Source: Tetramitus jugosus (lineage: Eukaryota; Heterolobosea; Eutetramitea; Acrasida; Vahlkampfiidae). Taken from it: a stretch of DNA of 64,000 bases. Position numbers and translations under genes: made by a program. The stretch lies in contig OW569349.1 of NCBI GenBank assembly GCA_937625935.1, forward strand, positions 434,001 through 498,000. The letters are read 5' to 3'. The notes under the pieces were generated by a model. It saw nothing but the letters and a program-made list of their open reading frames with translations, searched no databases and had not been told where the DNA came from. Shown here one piece after another: positions 9,484-21,061 of the stretch; within the stretch, counting starts at the first letter, position 1, and each line of letters starts with the position of its first letter.

Positions 9484-12400
9484 ATGCAGAGATTATTCAG
9501 TAATTTGAGAAAGAGTAGTAACCTGAAATCTCCAGACACCAAATCGCCTGACTCTCATGTAATTTCTAGTCCTCCGATGGAGGGATATGTCAAGGAGAAG
9601 GTCGATGATTATGAACGGCTGGTGCAGAGCCAGAAATATATCGATTTCAATGACATGCCACCCAAAGATGAACTTGACCGCATGTTTGAAGAGTTTCTAG
9701 CTGATTTTCTAGGTGATGCCCCTGGCAATGAGAGGAATATGAGAGAGAAGATGATGAGAGCTCAATCAGATCAGTCAAAGTGGAAAATTATTAAGATGAA
9801 CTCCACAATGAAGGTAAACATCATATTCGTATTCTATTAAGCATAGAAGTAATAATCTAATCATTTTATGTCCAGGATAAGTTAACAGAAGACAAGCCTC
9901 AACCTTTTCTCGAGAAAATGAAGAAAAGTCGATCTAGAGCTGAATTGTTAGAGTATCTAAAGAAACTTGATGTTATCATGGATTCCACGAATGTTAATTG
10001 GATTAGAGAGTTCATCCGATTCAAAGGGGTGTCAGTTTTGTTCAGCGGATTTGAAAAGTATACATCTGGTGTAAAGTAAGTTATCCTGATCAATTTCGTT
10101 TCACAGTTCATTTCATTGACTCTATGCATATTAGAAAGGACGAACAAGAGAGTCTCCAAGTTGTGTCACTCATATTGAAGATATTAGAGAGGATAATGCA
10201 ACATCACCAAGGAGTTTGTGAGTTTCTTAAAATTCAATATGGTATACGAGAGATTACAATGTCGCTAGCATCAAGTGACAGTAATATTAGAAATTCTGTC
10301 ATCTCTGTCCTGACAACTCTTGTGAGTCTAGACGATACCTTCCTGAAAAGAGCTAATTCCACCATTACGCCAGAGGGAGTTTACAAGTTAGTTGTGGATG
10401 GGATGGACTGCCTAAAGACTCATAAGGGAGAAGTCAGAAGATTTAGTCCAATTGTAAGATTAGTTCAAGACACAAATGGTAGCGATAAATCATCGTCCCA
10501 GAGTCGCCTAAAACTGTTCCAGTTTATTAGTGTAATGCTAGCTCTAGATGAGAGAGGCGACATGAGAGATGATTGTGAACATCTAGATTTTCTCAAAGTT
10601 ATTGAGGATATTGAAGAGAATATTAAAGGGTCGGAAGATTCTATTGACCAACAGATATTGCAGCACATTGAAGTGATACAATCTGTGCTATCAGAGGATA
10701 GAACAGAAGTAGAAACTGATATAGAAAAATTGATTGATGGAGCATCTTTAGATTATGAACTATCCTCCAAGGTGCGGAACTCTCTATCACTCTTTTTCTC
10801 AGTTCTTCGAAGTGGAACCATTCCAAGAGAGAATCTTATTGATGAAATTAACGAAATCTTGAGTGGGCAGGTTTCTCTCGCAATGATCAGGGAGAGAATA
10901 CGAGCACAATCCATCGAGCTTGTTTCTGTGCAAAGCGAGTCAAAGGAACGAGAAGAGGAGAAAAACAAATTAATTGGACAACTGAACAAGATGTTGGAGG
11001 AAGTCGCAAACCAGTTGAAGCAGCAAAAGGAAGTGAACTTAAAAAATTTGGAAGAAATTGAAGCTCTGAAACAAAAAATTTCCTCTCCAAAAGCTGAACT
11101 GAGCAAAACTGTTCATACATACGCAATCGAACAATTGAAAAAAGAGAATGAATTGATGAGACTGAGAGTGTCTGAGATGGAGACCGAGGTTCGTAAGTTA
11201 CAAGACCAAAAACTGAATGTTGATTGTCAGGGATTACCAGCAAACCCTCCTCTGGTTACCACTACTCTTAATAATACTGCTCCACCGCCACCTCCCCCAA
11301 TGAGTGGGTTCCTATGTCAACCCCAACCACCACTGGTGATGTCTGGAATACCGCCTCCACCTCCTCCTCCAATGGGACTGAACATGAGTAGAGGGCCACC
11401 ACTAGTCGATCTCTCATTACCTATGATTACTCCTCCACCAAAGATGAATGGAATTCCTCCTCCACCTCCTTTCATGATGGGAGGGTCTCAAATGAGTGCA
11501 CCACCCTCAGTAGGCGGCACCCCTCCACCTCCAATGAACATACCTCCACCTCCTCCTCTAATGGGTGGAGGTATGCCTCCTCCTTTACCGCCCATGATGG
11601 GTGGTCTTGCACCTCCTCCGATGATGGGAGGTATGCCTCCTCCGATGATGGTGCCATTGGCTCCTGTCAATCTCTTACCAAAACTCCCAACCAGCACACC
11701 AAAGGAAAAGATGAAAGCTCTAAATTGGGTCAAGTTGAGCGAAAGTACTGTGCCAAAAACGATTTGGATGAAGTCAGGAATTATTGCTGATTTAGGTACT
11801 GTCAAATTGAATGAGGATATGATCGAGAAATTGTTCTCGCAGAAAAAGGTGGAGAGAATAGAGGTGAAGGAGGTGAGAGATAGTACTCCAAAAAAGATTT
11901 GTCTCTTGGACGGAAAGAGGCAACAACAACTTTCTATATTTCTTGGATATCTTCGAAAGTCCAATGATGCCATCAAAAAGGCCATTCTTCAGATGGACAC
12001 AACCACTCTCGACCCAGAGACAATTGTAAAATTAATTAATATAGCGCCCACAGAGGAAGAAATAGCCTCTAACAGAGAATACGAAGGGGACGAAGCAATG
12101 TTATCCCCGCCTGATAAGTTTGTTCGAGAAATGATGTCTATTCCTCGTTTAAAGTTCAGATTGGAGTGTTGGGATTTTATGCAGAAGTTTGAGTCCTCTA
12201 TCTCTTCGCTTCAGCCAAATATCACAACAATGAAGGAAGCTTGCAAAGAATTGAAGAATAGTCCACTCTGGGAGAGTGTATTAACTACAATCTTAGCAAT
12301 TGGAAATTTCATCAATGGACAGAATAATAGAATTGGGAACAGTTATGGCTTTAAAATTAAGTCGTTAAACAAGATCAAGGATACAAGAGCACAAGATAAC

Positions 12401-13024
12401 AAAAGTAACCTCTTGCATTTTATCATTGGTTACCTGAAAGAAAATAATCCAAATTCCATTGAGTTCTTGTCGGAATTGACCAACGTCGAATTAACTTCAA
12501 AGGTGCCTTTCGAAACTATTGAGGTGGAGTTAGGAAAATTGAAAAAGGGCTGTTCTCTTATTGAAAGAGAATACAAACTCCAAAAAGAGAGAGATCCATC
12601 CGCAAATGATCGATTCACATCTCTTCTCCAACAATTCATTGATGAACAACTGCCACAAGTGTCGGTCGTAGAACAAAGTTATCAACAAATGCAATCAGAA
12701 CTGTCTAATATTGCAGAGTTGTACGGAGAGGATGTGAGTAAATTCCCAAAGAAACCAGAAGAGTTCTTTCAAGATCTCAGAGAATTCTTCGCTGACTGGA
12801 GGAAGACAACACTTGAAGTCCAGAAAGAAGAAGCCAAAGTTGTTAAAACTCAAGATGCCTCAACCAGTTCCCCTCCCCATTCTGTACAGGTTCAGACAGC
12901 AACTGATGATCCTGCAAAGAATCTTGCTCGATTGTTAGATCCTTCCGAAATATTGAAGAGAAGAGAACAAATGAAACACAGAAGAACAGGCACCATCCTC
13001 AAATCTAAAATACCAGCCTTGTAA
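9484..13024 (+). CDS. Diaphanous-type formin (FH3-FH1-FH2)
   Basis: There are three exons, 9484-9813, 9876-10075 and 10135-13024, joined in phases 0 and 2 across 62 and 59 bp introns (GTAAAC and GTAAGT donors). The product is about 1139 residues. The N-terminal third is the armadillo-like GBD/FH3 region. A coiled coil follows at about 440-560, then an FH1 region with repeated PPPPP blocks (about 570-710). FH2 begins at KMKALNWVKL and includes LAIGNFINGQNNRIGNSYGF. The C-terminus has a basic autoinhibitory-like segment (RREQMKHRRTG). Formins nucleate and elongate unbranched actin filaments, usually under Rho GTPase control. The start at 9484 is the first in-frame ATG; a longer N-terminus is possible. 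Confidence 0.92.
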
Positions 13025-13032
13025 ATATTTTA

Positions 13033-14495
13033 CTAGCTCTTCAACTCGGCCAATAAAATTCCATTCATGTACACACTCTTACACGGTCCAATACCAACTG
13101 CAACCAGTATATCTTTTGTTTGGTTCTTGAATGTTCTCTGATCAAAACTCAACCACAGAATGGTTGAATTGCTCGTCCTAAATTTTGAAACAAAACTTCC
13201 AGAGATATCCCAAACATGAATATATGGATCACATCCAGCAGACAATATTTTTGAATCAGGTGTGAACGATACAAAGTTCGTGAACGATTTCGACGGTATG
13301 ATAGATGTAATGGCTTTTGATCGAATGTGCATAACACCTATAAAATAACCAGCTGAAAATGCAATCCAACTATTGTCTGCATCAACAGTAATAGAATTGA
13401 TATCGAACAAGTTTTGATCGCTACTGTTATTATCTTTGCTCATAGGATATATGATGTCGAGCAACTCTTCTGTTTCAATATCCCACACTCTAATGGATCC
13501 ATCGGTGCAACCTGAATAAATGAAATTGCCAGAGATGGCAATCGATGATATTCTTTCTTTCATACTACCACTATTGCTATTATTAATGTTATTATTGCCA
13601 TCATCATCACATGTCAACTTTGAAATCTTTTGTCCATTGTCGATATCCCACACATAAATGCATCCATCACCCCACACACTAAACAATTTTTCAGAATTGG
13701 AGTCGTAGCACAGACTGGTACACTCGGAATGCTCCATTGACATTTTTCGATCTGTTAAATAGTTCTCATCTGCTCTCAACTCCATTTCATAGGGACAACT
13801 GGACAATAACAATGATGTGGTATCCATTCCTGTTGGTGTTGAATGAGTGAGTGCTGATTCATGATTCACTGTGGTGGTGGTGGTGGTGGTGGTGGTGGTG
13901 GTGGTGGTCAAAGTAGCAACAGCTCGCTTTGAAATTTCGTCGCGAGCTCTTTGAACAATGTCTGAAAAATTCCAAAGCCTCACTTGTTGATCACCACCTG
14001 TCAACAAGTAGACAGTGGGAGAAGAAGAAGCTTGATTTTCTCTCGTGATCCACTCATGGCAATAAACTGGTCCTTCATGAGCTTGAAACACAAACTGATC
14101 AATCACATGTGATACACATGAGCAGATGTCAGGCGATGGATCCAGAATTAATATTCATACTTCTGTGTGTGTTGTTTGTGGAATGAAAAAAAAAACACAC
14201 ATACCGCTGGATAAATACTGTTGTTGTTGTTGCTAGACTGCTGTGGAACGAGGTGGTCAGAGAAGAGATAGACTTGAACTTGACCATGACTCGTACCACT
14301 CAACAAGTATTGAGAGTCATCACTGCTGCTACTAATAGGCGCCCAACAACTCCAATAGATGCGTTGATATTGACTCTGATTGTTCATCATGTGAAGTTGA
14401 TTGAGATAATTGAGTTGAATTTGAGTGGGATTGAAGGAGTTGGACGAGAGAACGTTGTGATCCGTCCAAGATGAATGAGTATTGCTGTTGGTCAT
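13033..14495 (-). CDS. THOC6: THO complex subunit 6 (WD40)
   Basis: There are two exons: 14205-14495 (ATG at 14495) and 13033-14094. The intron at 14095-14204 has a GTATGT donor and a TCAG acceptor and is in phase 0. The join IYPA-FVFQAHEGPVYCHEW matches the THOC6 segment FQAHDGPVY. The 450-residue protein is a WD40 propeller (LLTGGDQQVRLWNF, SGCTDGSIRVWDI). Its C-terminal blades carry THOC6-like features: SWIAFSAG, SIIP, FVSFTPDSKILSAGCDPYIHVWDISG. A Thr run from GGT repeats interrupts an early blade. THO couples transcription to mRNA export in the nucleus. The stop codon lies 8 bp from the convergent formin stop. Confidence 0.85.
13871..13908 (-). repeat. GGT/ACC triplet repeat encoding poly-Thr in THOC6
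   Basis: A near-pure trinucleotide run of about 38 nt sits inside the coding sequence and gives a Thr tract between WD40 blades. Confidence 0.9.
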
Positions 14496-14797
14496 TGTCT
14501 GCTTGCAAAAATGGTCTGCTGGAGATTTGTTCAAGTGGTAAAAAGAAAAAGAAAAAATTGTTGGGAAGAATTGATCAGGCAGTACAAGTATTATTTACTT
14601 GGATCAGCGACAATTTGTCTCAAGGTTTACAATTCGGCATCATTCAATTATCACATGGACATGGAGAATGCCAACCATCGAAATATGGACTGTGGATTCA
14701 AGAAACAGCAATAAATATTGTGGGACGAGCAAGCATGCTGGTTTTTTTTACGATGAAACGGTTGTCGGAGCGTCCAACAATCCGAAACAAAAACAAA
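14496..14797. other. Divergent region between THOC6 and the ZMYND12-like gene
   Basis: This 302 bp region is open in two plus-strand frames but shows no family similarity. An alternative ATG for the downstream gene at 14753 is in frame with the one chosen at 14798. No MYND finger can be read here in any frame, spliced or not. Confidence 0.45.
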
Positions 14798-15948
14798 ATG
14801 CCATCCAGCGTTCAATCGGGAGTGAGTACATTTTCAAAGGGCAGAATTGGTATTCATGTGTAAGTTCCTTTTTAGTTCTTATTGAAATTTCTTTGGTTGA
14901 TATTAACTCAAACAGAGATGAGAGAAACAGTAATGACACTGGTGTGGATTGGGAGAGCTTAGAATCAAAGTTTAATCAGCTAATGGAGTTTTTGAACGCC
15001 CCAGTTCGAAATACAAGTACAGGGGAGAATGCAGTGCAACAGAGAGAGTTGCAACAAAAGAGTTTTGAGATTGGATTGGAAGCAATCATAGAGGTTGCTT
15101 TAAGCGAGACAAACATGCTCTTACAAATTGGCGATTTCCGCAATGCAATCACTGGAGGATTGAAAGCTTTAAATTTTGTTCAACAATTGTATGGATCGAA
15201 TGCAATCGAACAGATCGAACCTTATTTCCTTCTAGCGAAAGCCAATCAATACTTAAACAAGTATCAACAAACCGAAGAGTTCTTATCGATTGCAAGCTGG
15301 ACCATTATGAAAAATCCAGATACACCCGCTCATATTACTGCAGAACTTCACTTAAATTTTGGCCTCCTTTACGTGTCAAAAGGGAATATGGAGAAGGCAA
15401 CTGAACATTTGGCAACTAGTGTATATTATCTCGCCTTGCTCCATGGAAAAGATCATTTAGTGACGAGTTTTGGATATTTCAATTTGGGAAACGTGTTTGC
15501 CACCCAAGGGAAAATGGACAAAGCTCTCGACTTTCTTCGTAAGGTGACTGACATATGGTATGAAAGGTTAATAGGAAGTGTCTTGAAGGAGAAGAATAAT
15601 GCTCAAGAAATAGAGCCAATTGAGGAGTTAGAGAAGAAGAGTTTTCTGAAGAGAAAATATGGAGAGAAGAAAATTCAAGAAAACAATCTTGATAGTTTAG
15701 ATGAAGAGAAGATTTTCGAAGCAAATCGAATGTTTGAGCATATTTTGACGATTGAGTTAGATAGATATGGAGAAAGACATATCGAAACAGGAAGAGTGCT
15801 GATGGTTTATGGTTTGTATCATTATTGGGTGGGGGAAGTAGTGAAGAGTCGCGAGTACTTAGAGAGAGCTCTCAACATTTTCAAATATGTTCTTGGCGAA
15901 AAGCATGCTCAGACGAGAGAAATTCACCAACTTATCCATCGAATGTGA
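14798..15948 (+). CDS. ZMYND12-like TPR protein lacking the MYND finger
   Basis: There are two exons: 14798-14859 and 14916-15948. The 56 bp intron (GTAAGT donor, AACAG acceptor) is in phase 2 and gives GRIGIHV-DERNSNDTG. The product is about 364 residues. The body is a run of tetratricopeptide-like helical pairs that follow human ZMYND12 block by block: ALNFVQQLYGSNAIEQIEPYF, EEFLSIASWTIMKNPDTPA, LHLNFGLLYVSKGNMEKATEH, TSFGYFNLGNVFATQGKMDKA and FLRKVTDIWYERL. ZMYND12 is a ciliary protein linked to axonemal TTC29/CFAP complexes. The N-terminal MYND zinc finger of the animal protein is missing. The body call is good; the 5' end is less certain. Confidence 0.75.
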
Positions 15949-15993
15949 GTAACTCTGTTTGCAATGTATCAACGTGAATTGAACCATATCTAT

Positions 15994-16840
15994 TTACAAA
16001 AGCTCTTTCATAGTGTTACAGAGTAAATTTGCTTCCGCTAATACCTTCATACAATTAGAGACTTCATCTAAAAACTGTTGTGAAGCCTGATTGATAGATT
16101 GCTCTCCTGCCTCTGTTTTTGTTGAGACAGAAACGTCCCAAATCGAATCTCCATTCTCTGAAGTTGTCCACGAACTCTCCTTTGGCAGTTTGTATGGTTG
16201 CTCAATGTCGTAGGGCACTAGTTCTAACTAATACAATAAAGTTAATTCATAAAACCAATGAGGACAGCGTGCATTGTATCCATACCCTAAGTAACACATG
16301 TTCTCCGTTAATGTATTTAATGTTCTGAAATGAACTTCGAACAATAGTGTCGAAGCGGTTGGAATCGGATATAGGGTTGCCCTTCAAGTTTAGGTCGATC
16401 AGTTTTGATAAGTTGGAGATTTGAGAAATTCCATCAATGCTAGACACCAGATTGCCACTCAAATCAAGCTTGGTTAGGTTTGTTAGGTCATGGAGACCGG
16501 ACAATTGTGATATGTCGTTGTTGTTCAACAATAAGGTTCTCAACTTCTCCAAATTGTTCAGATTTTCAATCACAGATATGAGGTTGTCCGACAGATCTAA
16601 ATACTCCAGATTCATACATTGATCCAAACTACCAATCTTGAGAATGTTCAAGTGAGATAGAGTAAGCTTCTTGATACTTGACAAATGGAACTGACCACTC
16701 ACAATCACGAGGAGCTTTTTGGAAATTTCGCAGGAGGAACGATCTAAATCGTCTTGCTTTCTCCTTCCAAGATTGTTGCTTGACGAGCTCATAATGAAAG
16801 TTGATTGACAATGTGCGCGCTTCCCCTCGATTGTTGACAT
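15994..16840 (-). CDS. LRRC61-like leucine-rich repeat protein
   Basis: There are two exons: 16286-16840 and 15994-16227. The 58 bp intron (GTATGG donor, TATTAG acceptor) is in phase 0 and joins NGEHVLLR-LELVPYDIEQ. The 262-residue protein has an SDS22-type leucine-rich repeat block (LEYLDLSDNLI, LRTLLLNNNDI, LTKLDLSGNLV, LIDLNLKGNPI). An LRR-cap-like end (FQNIKYINGEHV) and a helical C-terminus with QQFLDEVSNCMKVL follow. Human LRRC61 has the same order, including the VIDGERV cap and a helical tail. The function of that family is poorly known. A second ATG at 16792 is possible; a GCGCGC element at 16815-16820 would then be upstream. Confidence 0.65.
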
Positions 16841-17382
16841 GGTGTCAAAAAATCAATGACCCCAATTTCGCAAAGGACACCCCTTTCGTATATTCGCAAA
16901 GGTCATAATCTATCGGTTTTCAATCAGAACCTGACGCAATACTCTGCAAACATTCAAAGATAACGAAATGTGAGATTTAAGCTTCCAGCGGGAAGAACGG
17001 CTTGGAAATTTCTCATCAAACGTCTAATTCACCCGAGTTCGAACAACTCAGACCATCTTGCAGCAACTCTCCGTAGCCCCTTGTTGAGAGAGGTATTGTT
17101 TCTGTGTTCCTGTTTCAGGAGAGGTGTGGTGGTTATTTCTAAACATCACAACAAACACAAGCACACATCACATTTGTCATCACCAATACCTAATATCACT
17201 CCTCACACACATCTAGCTAGATTGAGAGTTAGTTGCAGCAATCGATCACTGAGACCTCAGAAGCACCACTATATATAAATCTATAATCTTTCTGTCATTG
17301 GAGTTGGACGCGCAATACTATTATATTCACGCTACCACTGCAACTTTTTTTCAACAACAGCAACGGTTGAGCTCGAGTCCCC
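16841..17382. other. Intergenic region upstream of the Gln/Asn-rich gene
   Basis: This 542 bp region lies between divergent genes. It contains a TATA-like stretch (actatatataaatc, about 17269-17282) about 100 bp before the ATG at 17383. A short open frame at 16970-17278 starts with GTG and has no recognisable content. No other feature seen. Confidence 0.45.
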
Positions 17383-19641
17383 ATGTTTCATCCATATAAC
17401 AACAACTCCAATCGCAACAACAGCATGGACCATAACAACACGAACAACATGACTAACAATATGAATAACACCAATATCAGTGGCAGTCACAGCAATAATA
17501 CTAATCATGATAACAACAACAACAGTTTCTACTCTAGTATTCATCCAGCACTATTGCCATCTCATCTCCAACAACAACAACACCAACAACAACAACAACA
17601 ACCATTACCAGTTCTATTCGAGCCATCATCATCGTCATCCGTGACAACAACAACGACAACAACAATCGCATCTCCATCTGAACTCGACAATCTATTCTTG
17701 CGTTTGAACTATGAAGATGAAGACTTGGTGAACTATCCGAGACGGTCCTTTTATTCATTGGAGGAAGGTGATGCCATGGAAGATTTATTGGAGGCAGGTG
17801 CATCGTTGGATGAAAGCGGTGAAGACATTATCCAACAAGTCATACTGAACCAGAGCAAGGATCACAAGAATCACACAGCCATGGAACATCATCAACAGCA
17901 ACCACCATTTTTGTTTTCGTCATCCGGTCATGACATCTCTTCACCAATGAATGCGACCACTGCTACTCCCACGACGAGTACAACAATAGCATCATCGTCA
18001 TCCAATATCTCCATGTATTATACTCCATCACCCATGATGACACTCAATACTACCTATCAGAACAACAATAACAATAATAATAATAGTAGTAGTAGTAGTA
18101 GTAGTCATGGGAGTGGTGGCTCTACTATGAACATGACAAATGCTCCCACTACTCCTACGACTGCTGTTGCTACCAGTGGTGGTGTCGTTTCGACTCTCTT
18201 GTCCTATCAGTCATCCAGAGCCGCAGCGAACAACAATATGACTACTACTACCACTACTACAACCACTGGTACTGGTAATAGTAGTAGTAGGATGTCACCA
18301 CTACACCACCACCATAATTCGAGTGAAATGGATGTGTCATTGTCTCCACGTCAGCACATGCACTATCATCCCTATCATCCATACGCTCATCCCTATCCAC
18401 AGCAACAACTGCTTCAACCGCAGCAACAACCATTACCTCATCATCTTCAACCACAACCACAGATCATACCGAACATGCACACAATGGGTGGTAGTGGTGG
18501 CGGTGGTATTGGTCATGTAAATACAAATGTTCCAATGATGTTTCCAACGTCGATAGCAACAGCAAATTCCAACCATCCCTATCTCCCGCATCATCCTCTT
18601 GTCTATGCACAACAGCCTCAAGCTCAACCTCCATTGTTGCATACTAGCACAGCATCGTCGAGTCTACCGTCACCTCGTTCTCATCAGAGCTTTGACTACC
18701 ATAGCTTGTTGAATCCTATTGTACCTCACGTTCATTCCAATCATCCACCATCATCCTCTCAACAGCAACATCAGCATTCATTGCAACTACAAATTGTACC
18801 TCAACAGCAACCACAGCAACAAGTTACCTCACCACGGTATTCAGCATCTTCAGCATCCTCACCACGATATGCATCATCACTTGTATATAACAACCATACG
18901 AACAGCAATAACATGTCCATGGTTCAACAACCGAATACGACAACAGCTGTCGTACCAGCCTCTCCCATCACTCCACCACCCTCCACTTCTCATACTTCGC
19001 CACCTGTTCTCACCAATATGGTTGTGAATAACAGCAGCAGCAGTCAAACAAACAATCATACGAGCAACAATAGTGGCACCAACAACAACAATAACAACAA
19101 CAATGGCCAAGAAAATCTCATTTGGCACGTGCAAACAGAGAGTGAGCTCAGAGAGAGATCCATGAGAGCATCTCTAAAGAGAGCAGGACATCCTCATCAG
19201 ATGAACAGTGGTGGTAACACGATTTTTGAAGTGTACCCCACAATGACTACGACGACTTCTACATCGACTGCTGCGTCAATGACTCCCTTGTCGACAACCA
19301 AGGTGAATTTTGGATCGTGGTCACCTCCTCCGCTCTCCTCACCGTCATCAGCGTCATCCACATCGTATGATTCAATGATTTTTGGAGAGGTGTCTCCGCG
19401 AACCAGTAACATCGCTAGTCACTCGTATATGATGCCTCACCTCGGTTCTCACTCCTATCATCAACAGCAACACACTGTTGATTCTGTTATAGTGACTTCT
19501 CCAAGGTCTAATCAACCAAGCACGCTGGGTCCAGAGTCCAGTCAACTTGTGGAGGTCAACAATTTTCACAAGAAGAAAAATAAGCCATACGATAACATGA
19601 TGAGCATCTTAGCACCAGTAAAGAAACCTCCGTCTGGGTGA
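17383..19641 (+). CDS. Gln/Asn/His-rich low-complexity orphan protein
   Basis: I do not recognise this 752-residue protein. Most of it is low-complexity sequence: Asn runs, poly-Gln, His-Pro-Tyr repeats, Thr and Ser runs. Ordered islands are few. One acidic stretch (residues 105-150) reads LDNLFLRLNYEDEDLV then FYSLEEGDAMEDLLEAGA and looks like an amphipathic activation-type segment. A basic stretch reads ENLIWHVQTESELRERSMRASLKRAG, in the 580s-610s. The C-terminus is Ser-Pro-rich and ends KPYDNMMSILAPVKKPPSG. Ser-Pro sites (SPR, SPITPP) suggest kinase targeting. A prion-like transcription or RNA-granule factor is possible but unproven. The ATG follows a TATA-like element. Confidence 0.6.
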   Translation: MFHPYNNNSNRNNSMDHNNTNNMTNNMNNTNISGSHSNNTNHDNNNNSFYSSIHPALLPSHLQQQQHQQQQQQPLPVLFEPSSSSSVTTTTTTTIASPSELDNLFLRLNYEDEDLVNYPRRSFYSLEEGDAMEDLLEAGASLDESGEDIIQQVILNQSKDHKNHTAMEHHQQQPPFLFSSSGHDISSPMNATTATPTTSTTIASSSSNISMYYTPSPMMTLNTTYQNNNNNNNNSSSSSSSHGSGGSTMNMTNAPTTPTTAVATSGGVVSTLLSYQSSRAAANNNMTTTTTTTTTGTGNSSSRMSPLHHHHNSSEMDVSLSPRQHMHYHPYHPYAHPYPQQQLLQPQQQPLPHHLQPQPQIIPNMHTMGGSGGGGIGHVNTNVPMMFPTSIATANSNHPYLPHHPLVYAQQPQAQPPLLHTSTASSSLPSPRSHQSFDYHSLLNPIVPHVHSNHPPSSSQQQHQHSLQLQIVPQQQPQQQVTSPRYSASSASSPRYASSLVYNNHTNSNNMSMVQQPNTTTAVVPASPITPPPSTSHTSPPVLTNMVVNNSSSSQTNNHTSNNSGTNNNNNNNNGQENLIWHVQTESELRERSMRASLKRAGHPHQMNSGGNTIFEVYPTMTTTTSTSTAASMTPLSTTKVNFGSWSPPPLSSPSSASSTSYDSMIFGEVSPRTSNIASHSYMMPHLGSHSYHQQQHTVDSVIVTSPRSNQPSTLGPESSQLVEVNNFHKKKNKPYDNMMSILAPVKKPPSG
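18061..18103 (+). repeat. Asn then Ser codon run in the orphan gene
   Basis: AAC/AAT triplets pass directly into AGT triplets, giving Asn and Ser runs. This is one of many simple repeats in the gene. Confidence 0.9.
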
Positions 19642-19703
19642 TATTAGTAATCAAATATTTTGTATTTATGATTGTTGAAAGGTATGGTAAGTGCATTGCA
19701 TCT

Positions 19704-20882
19704 TTATTGTTGTTGCTCTTGTTGTTGTTGCATTTCGTTCACCTGGTTTCTATAGTCGATAATCATGTCAGAGCTGATTGTATAGACTGTGTTACAGTAT
19801 TCACATGTGGCATTCAACTCTTCCTTTGTTTCATCAATCTCCTTCACTTCCTGATCTGTTAATGAGGAAGAAAACGCTCTAACAACTTGATCAGAGGAAC
19901 ATCGGCACAAGAAATCAGTAGCTGTGAAGCGAACAGTTGACTTATCGAGACACAAGATTGGTTGGACACCTTCCTTTGGCTCACCATTGACTTGGAACTT
20001 TGAGAAGAGCATTTCGTGAAGTTTGGCTCTCACTGCAAGATAGTCATCACTATTGGACTTTGCTGTCGACTTCAATTCATCACCAAACTGCACCACTTGC
20101 TCTTGAATCTCCATCAACTGTTGTCTAGTTCGATCTGTTTGCAGTTCTCTTACTCCAATATCGTAATTCTTTGATGGTAGTTCCTGCACGATAATCGCAC
20201 CTGAAAACAATGAATGTTTTCCTGACAAATTCAATGGATCTTCATCCGGTATCGTTGTCAATTGAACCACTGTTGGTATCTGTTCCGATGCATGGAAGAA
20301 ACGTGTCAAAATTTCGTCCACTGATTGTTCTTCACTGCACTCAACAGTGCTCACAATCGGTCTCGCATGATCATACATAATCTTCTGAACACTAAACATG
20401 TTACTGTGACCGTGTGCGGACTCATCAATCGGTTCGAGATATCCCCTGACTTCTCCTACTTGGATCGCTTCGGCACAGCAGTGAACATTTCCCTTGTTCA
20501 TTTCGACGCGAATTCGTTCTTCACCCTTCAAAAACGAACACAGTACGATCGAACTACTCATCACATCACCCATCTCTCTCACATGATTCAACTGTGCAAT
20601 GTTCCATCGTTTGCATACTTCATTGAGAGCGTCTGTGGTGTCGAGTAGTGCCACACGGAAACGACCATCGATGGACATGCCATTCACACAGTAATCTCTG
20701 ACTCTTCGCTTTGTTGCATAGCATCGTACAATGGGAGAAGTCAATTCGGAGTTTCTGGGCTGTCGGACAAATATCTGATTGAGATTGTGGAGATTGAGTT
20801 GATCACGGAGTTGATTGCGCTGGTGGGAGGTCATGAATTTGAATGCATGATTGGCAGTGGTTGCTCCTCTTCTAGTAAACAT
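19704..20882 (-). CDS. Hsp33-family redox-regulated chaperone, probably organellar
   Basis: The 392-residue protein follows bacterial Hsp33 (HslO) throughout. The core has VNGMSIDGRFRVALLDTTDAL, MGDVMSSSIVLCSFLKGEERI, IPTVVQLTTIPDED and FSGAIIVQELP. The C-terminal redox switch holds its four zinc-binding cysteines as CRCSSDQVVRAF, then, about 30 residues on, CEYCNTVYTI. In bacteria, oxidation of this site releases zinc and turns on holdase activity. The first ~60 residues are an extension rich in Arg, Asn and Gln with almost no acidic residues (MFTRRGATTANHAFKF), so mitochondrial import is likely. The tail is poly-Gln. Hsp33 is rare in eukaryotes. Start: ATG at 20882; the codon 15 nt upstream is TTG. 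Confidence 0.9.
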   Translation of the reverse strand: MFTRRGATTANHAFKFMTSHQRNQLRDQLNLHNLNQIFVRQPRNSELTSPIVRCYATKRRVRDYCVNGMSIDGRFRVALLDTTDALNEVCKRWNIAQLNHVREMGDVMSSSIVLCSFLKGEERIRVEMNKGNVHCCAEAIQVGEVRGYLEPIDESAHGHSNMFSVQKIMYDHARPIVSTVECSEEQSVDEILTRFFHASEQIPTVVQLTTIPDEDPLNLSGKHSLFSGAIIVQELPSKNYDIGVRELQTDRTRQQLMEIQEQVVQFGDELKSTAKSNSDDYLAVRAKLHEMLFSKFQVNGEPKEGVQPILCLDKSTVRFTATDFLCRCSSDQVVRAFSSSLTDQEVKEIDETKEELNATCEYCNTVYTISSDMIIDYRNQVNEMQQQQEQQQ

Positions 20883-21061
20883 GTTTTGACTGATCAAGTG
20901 TTGTTATGCTGTCGCTATGTTTGTTGAATGTTTTTTGCTGTGTTTGTTTGAACATGCAGAATTTCTTTAAGCAAAGAATTTTCACACGGAGGAGTTTTAT
21001 AAGATTCTCCCGATGGAGAGAAAACAAAGCATAAGAACATTGAGAGGGAGAGTGAGTCATC

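Noticed and set aside
14599-14797. Upstream extension of the ZMYND12-like frame
   Set aside because: The frame lacks an ATG-led conserved start; the text shows no MYND finger, and a phase-matched two-exon model with a clear GTAAGT intron explains the 5' end better.
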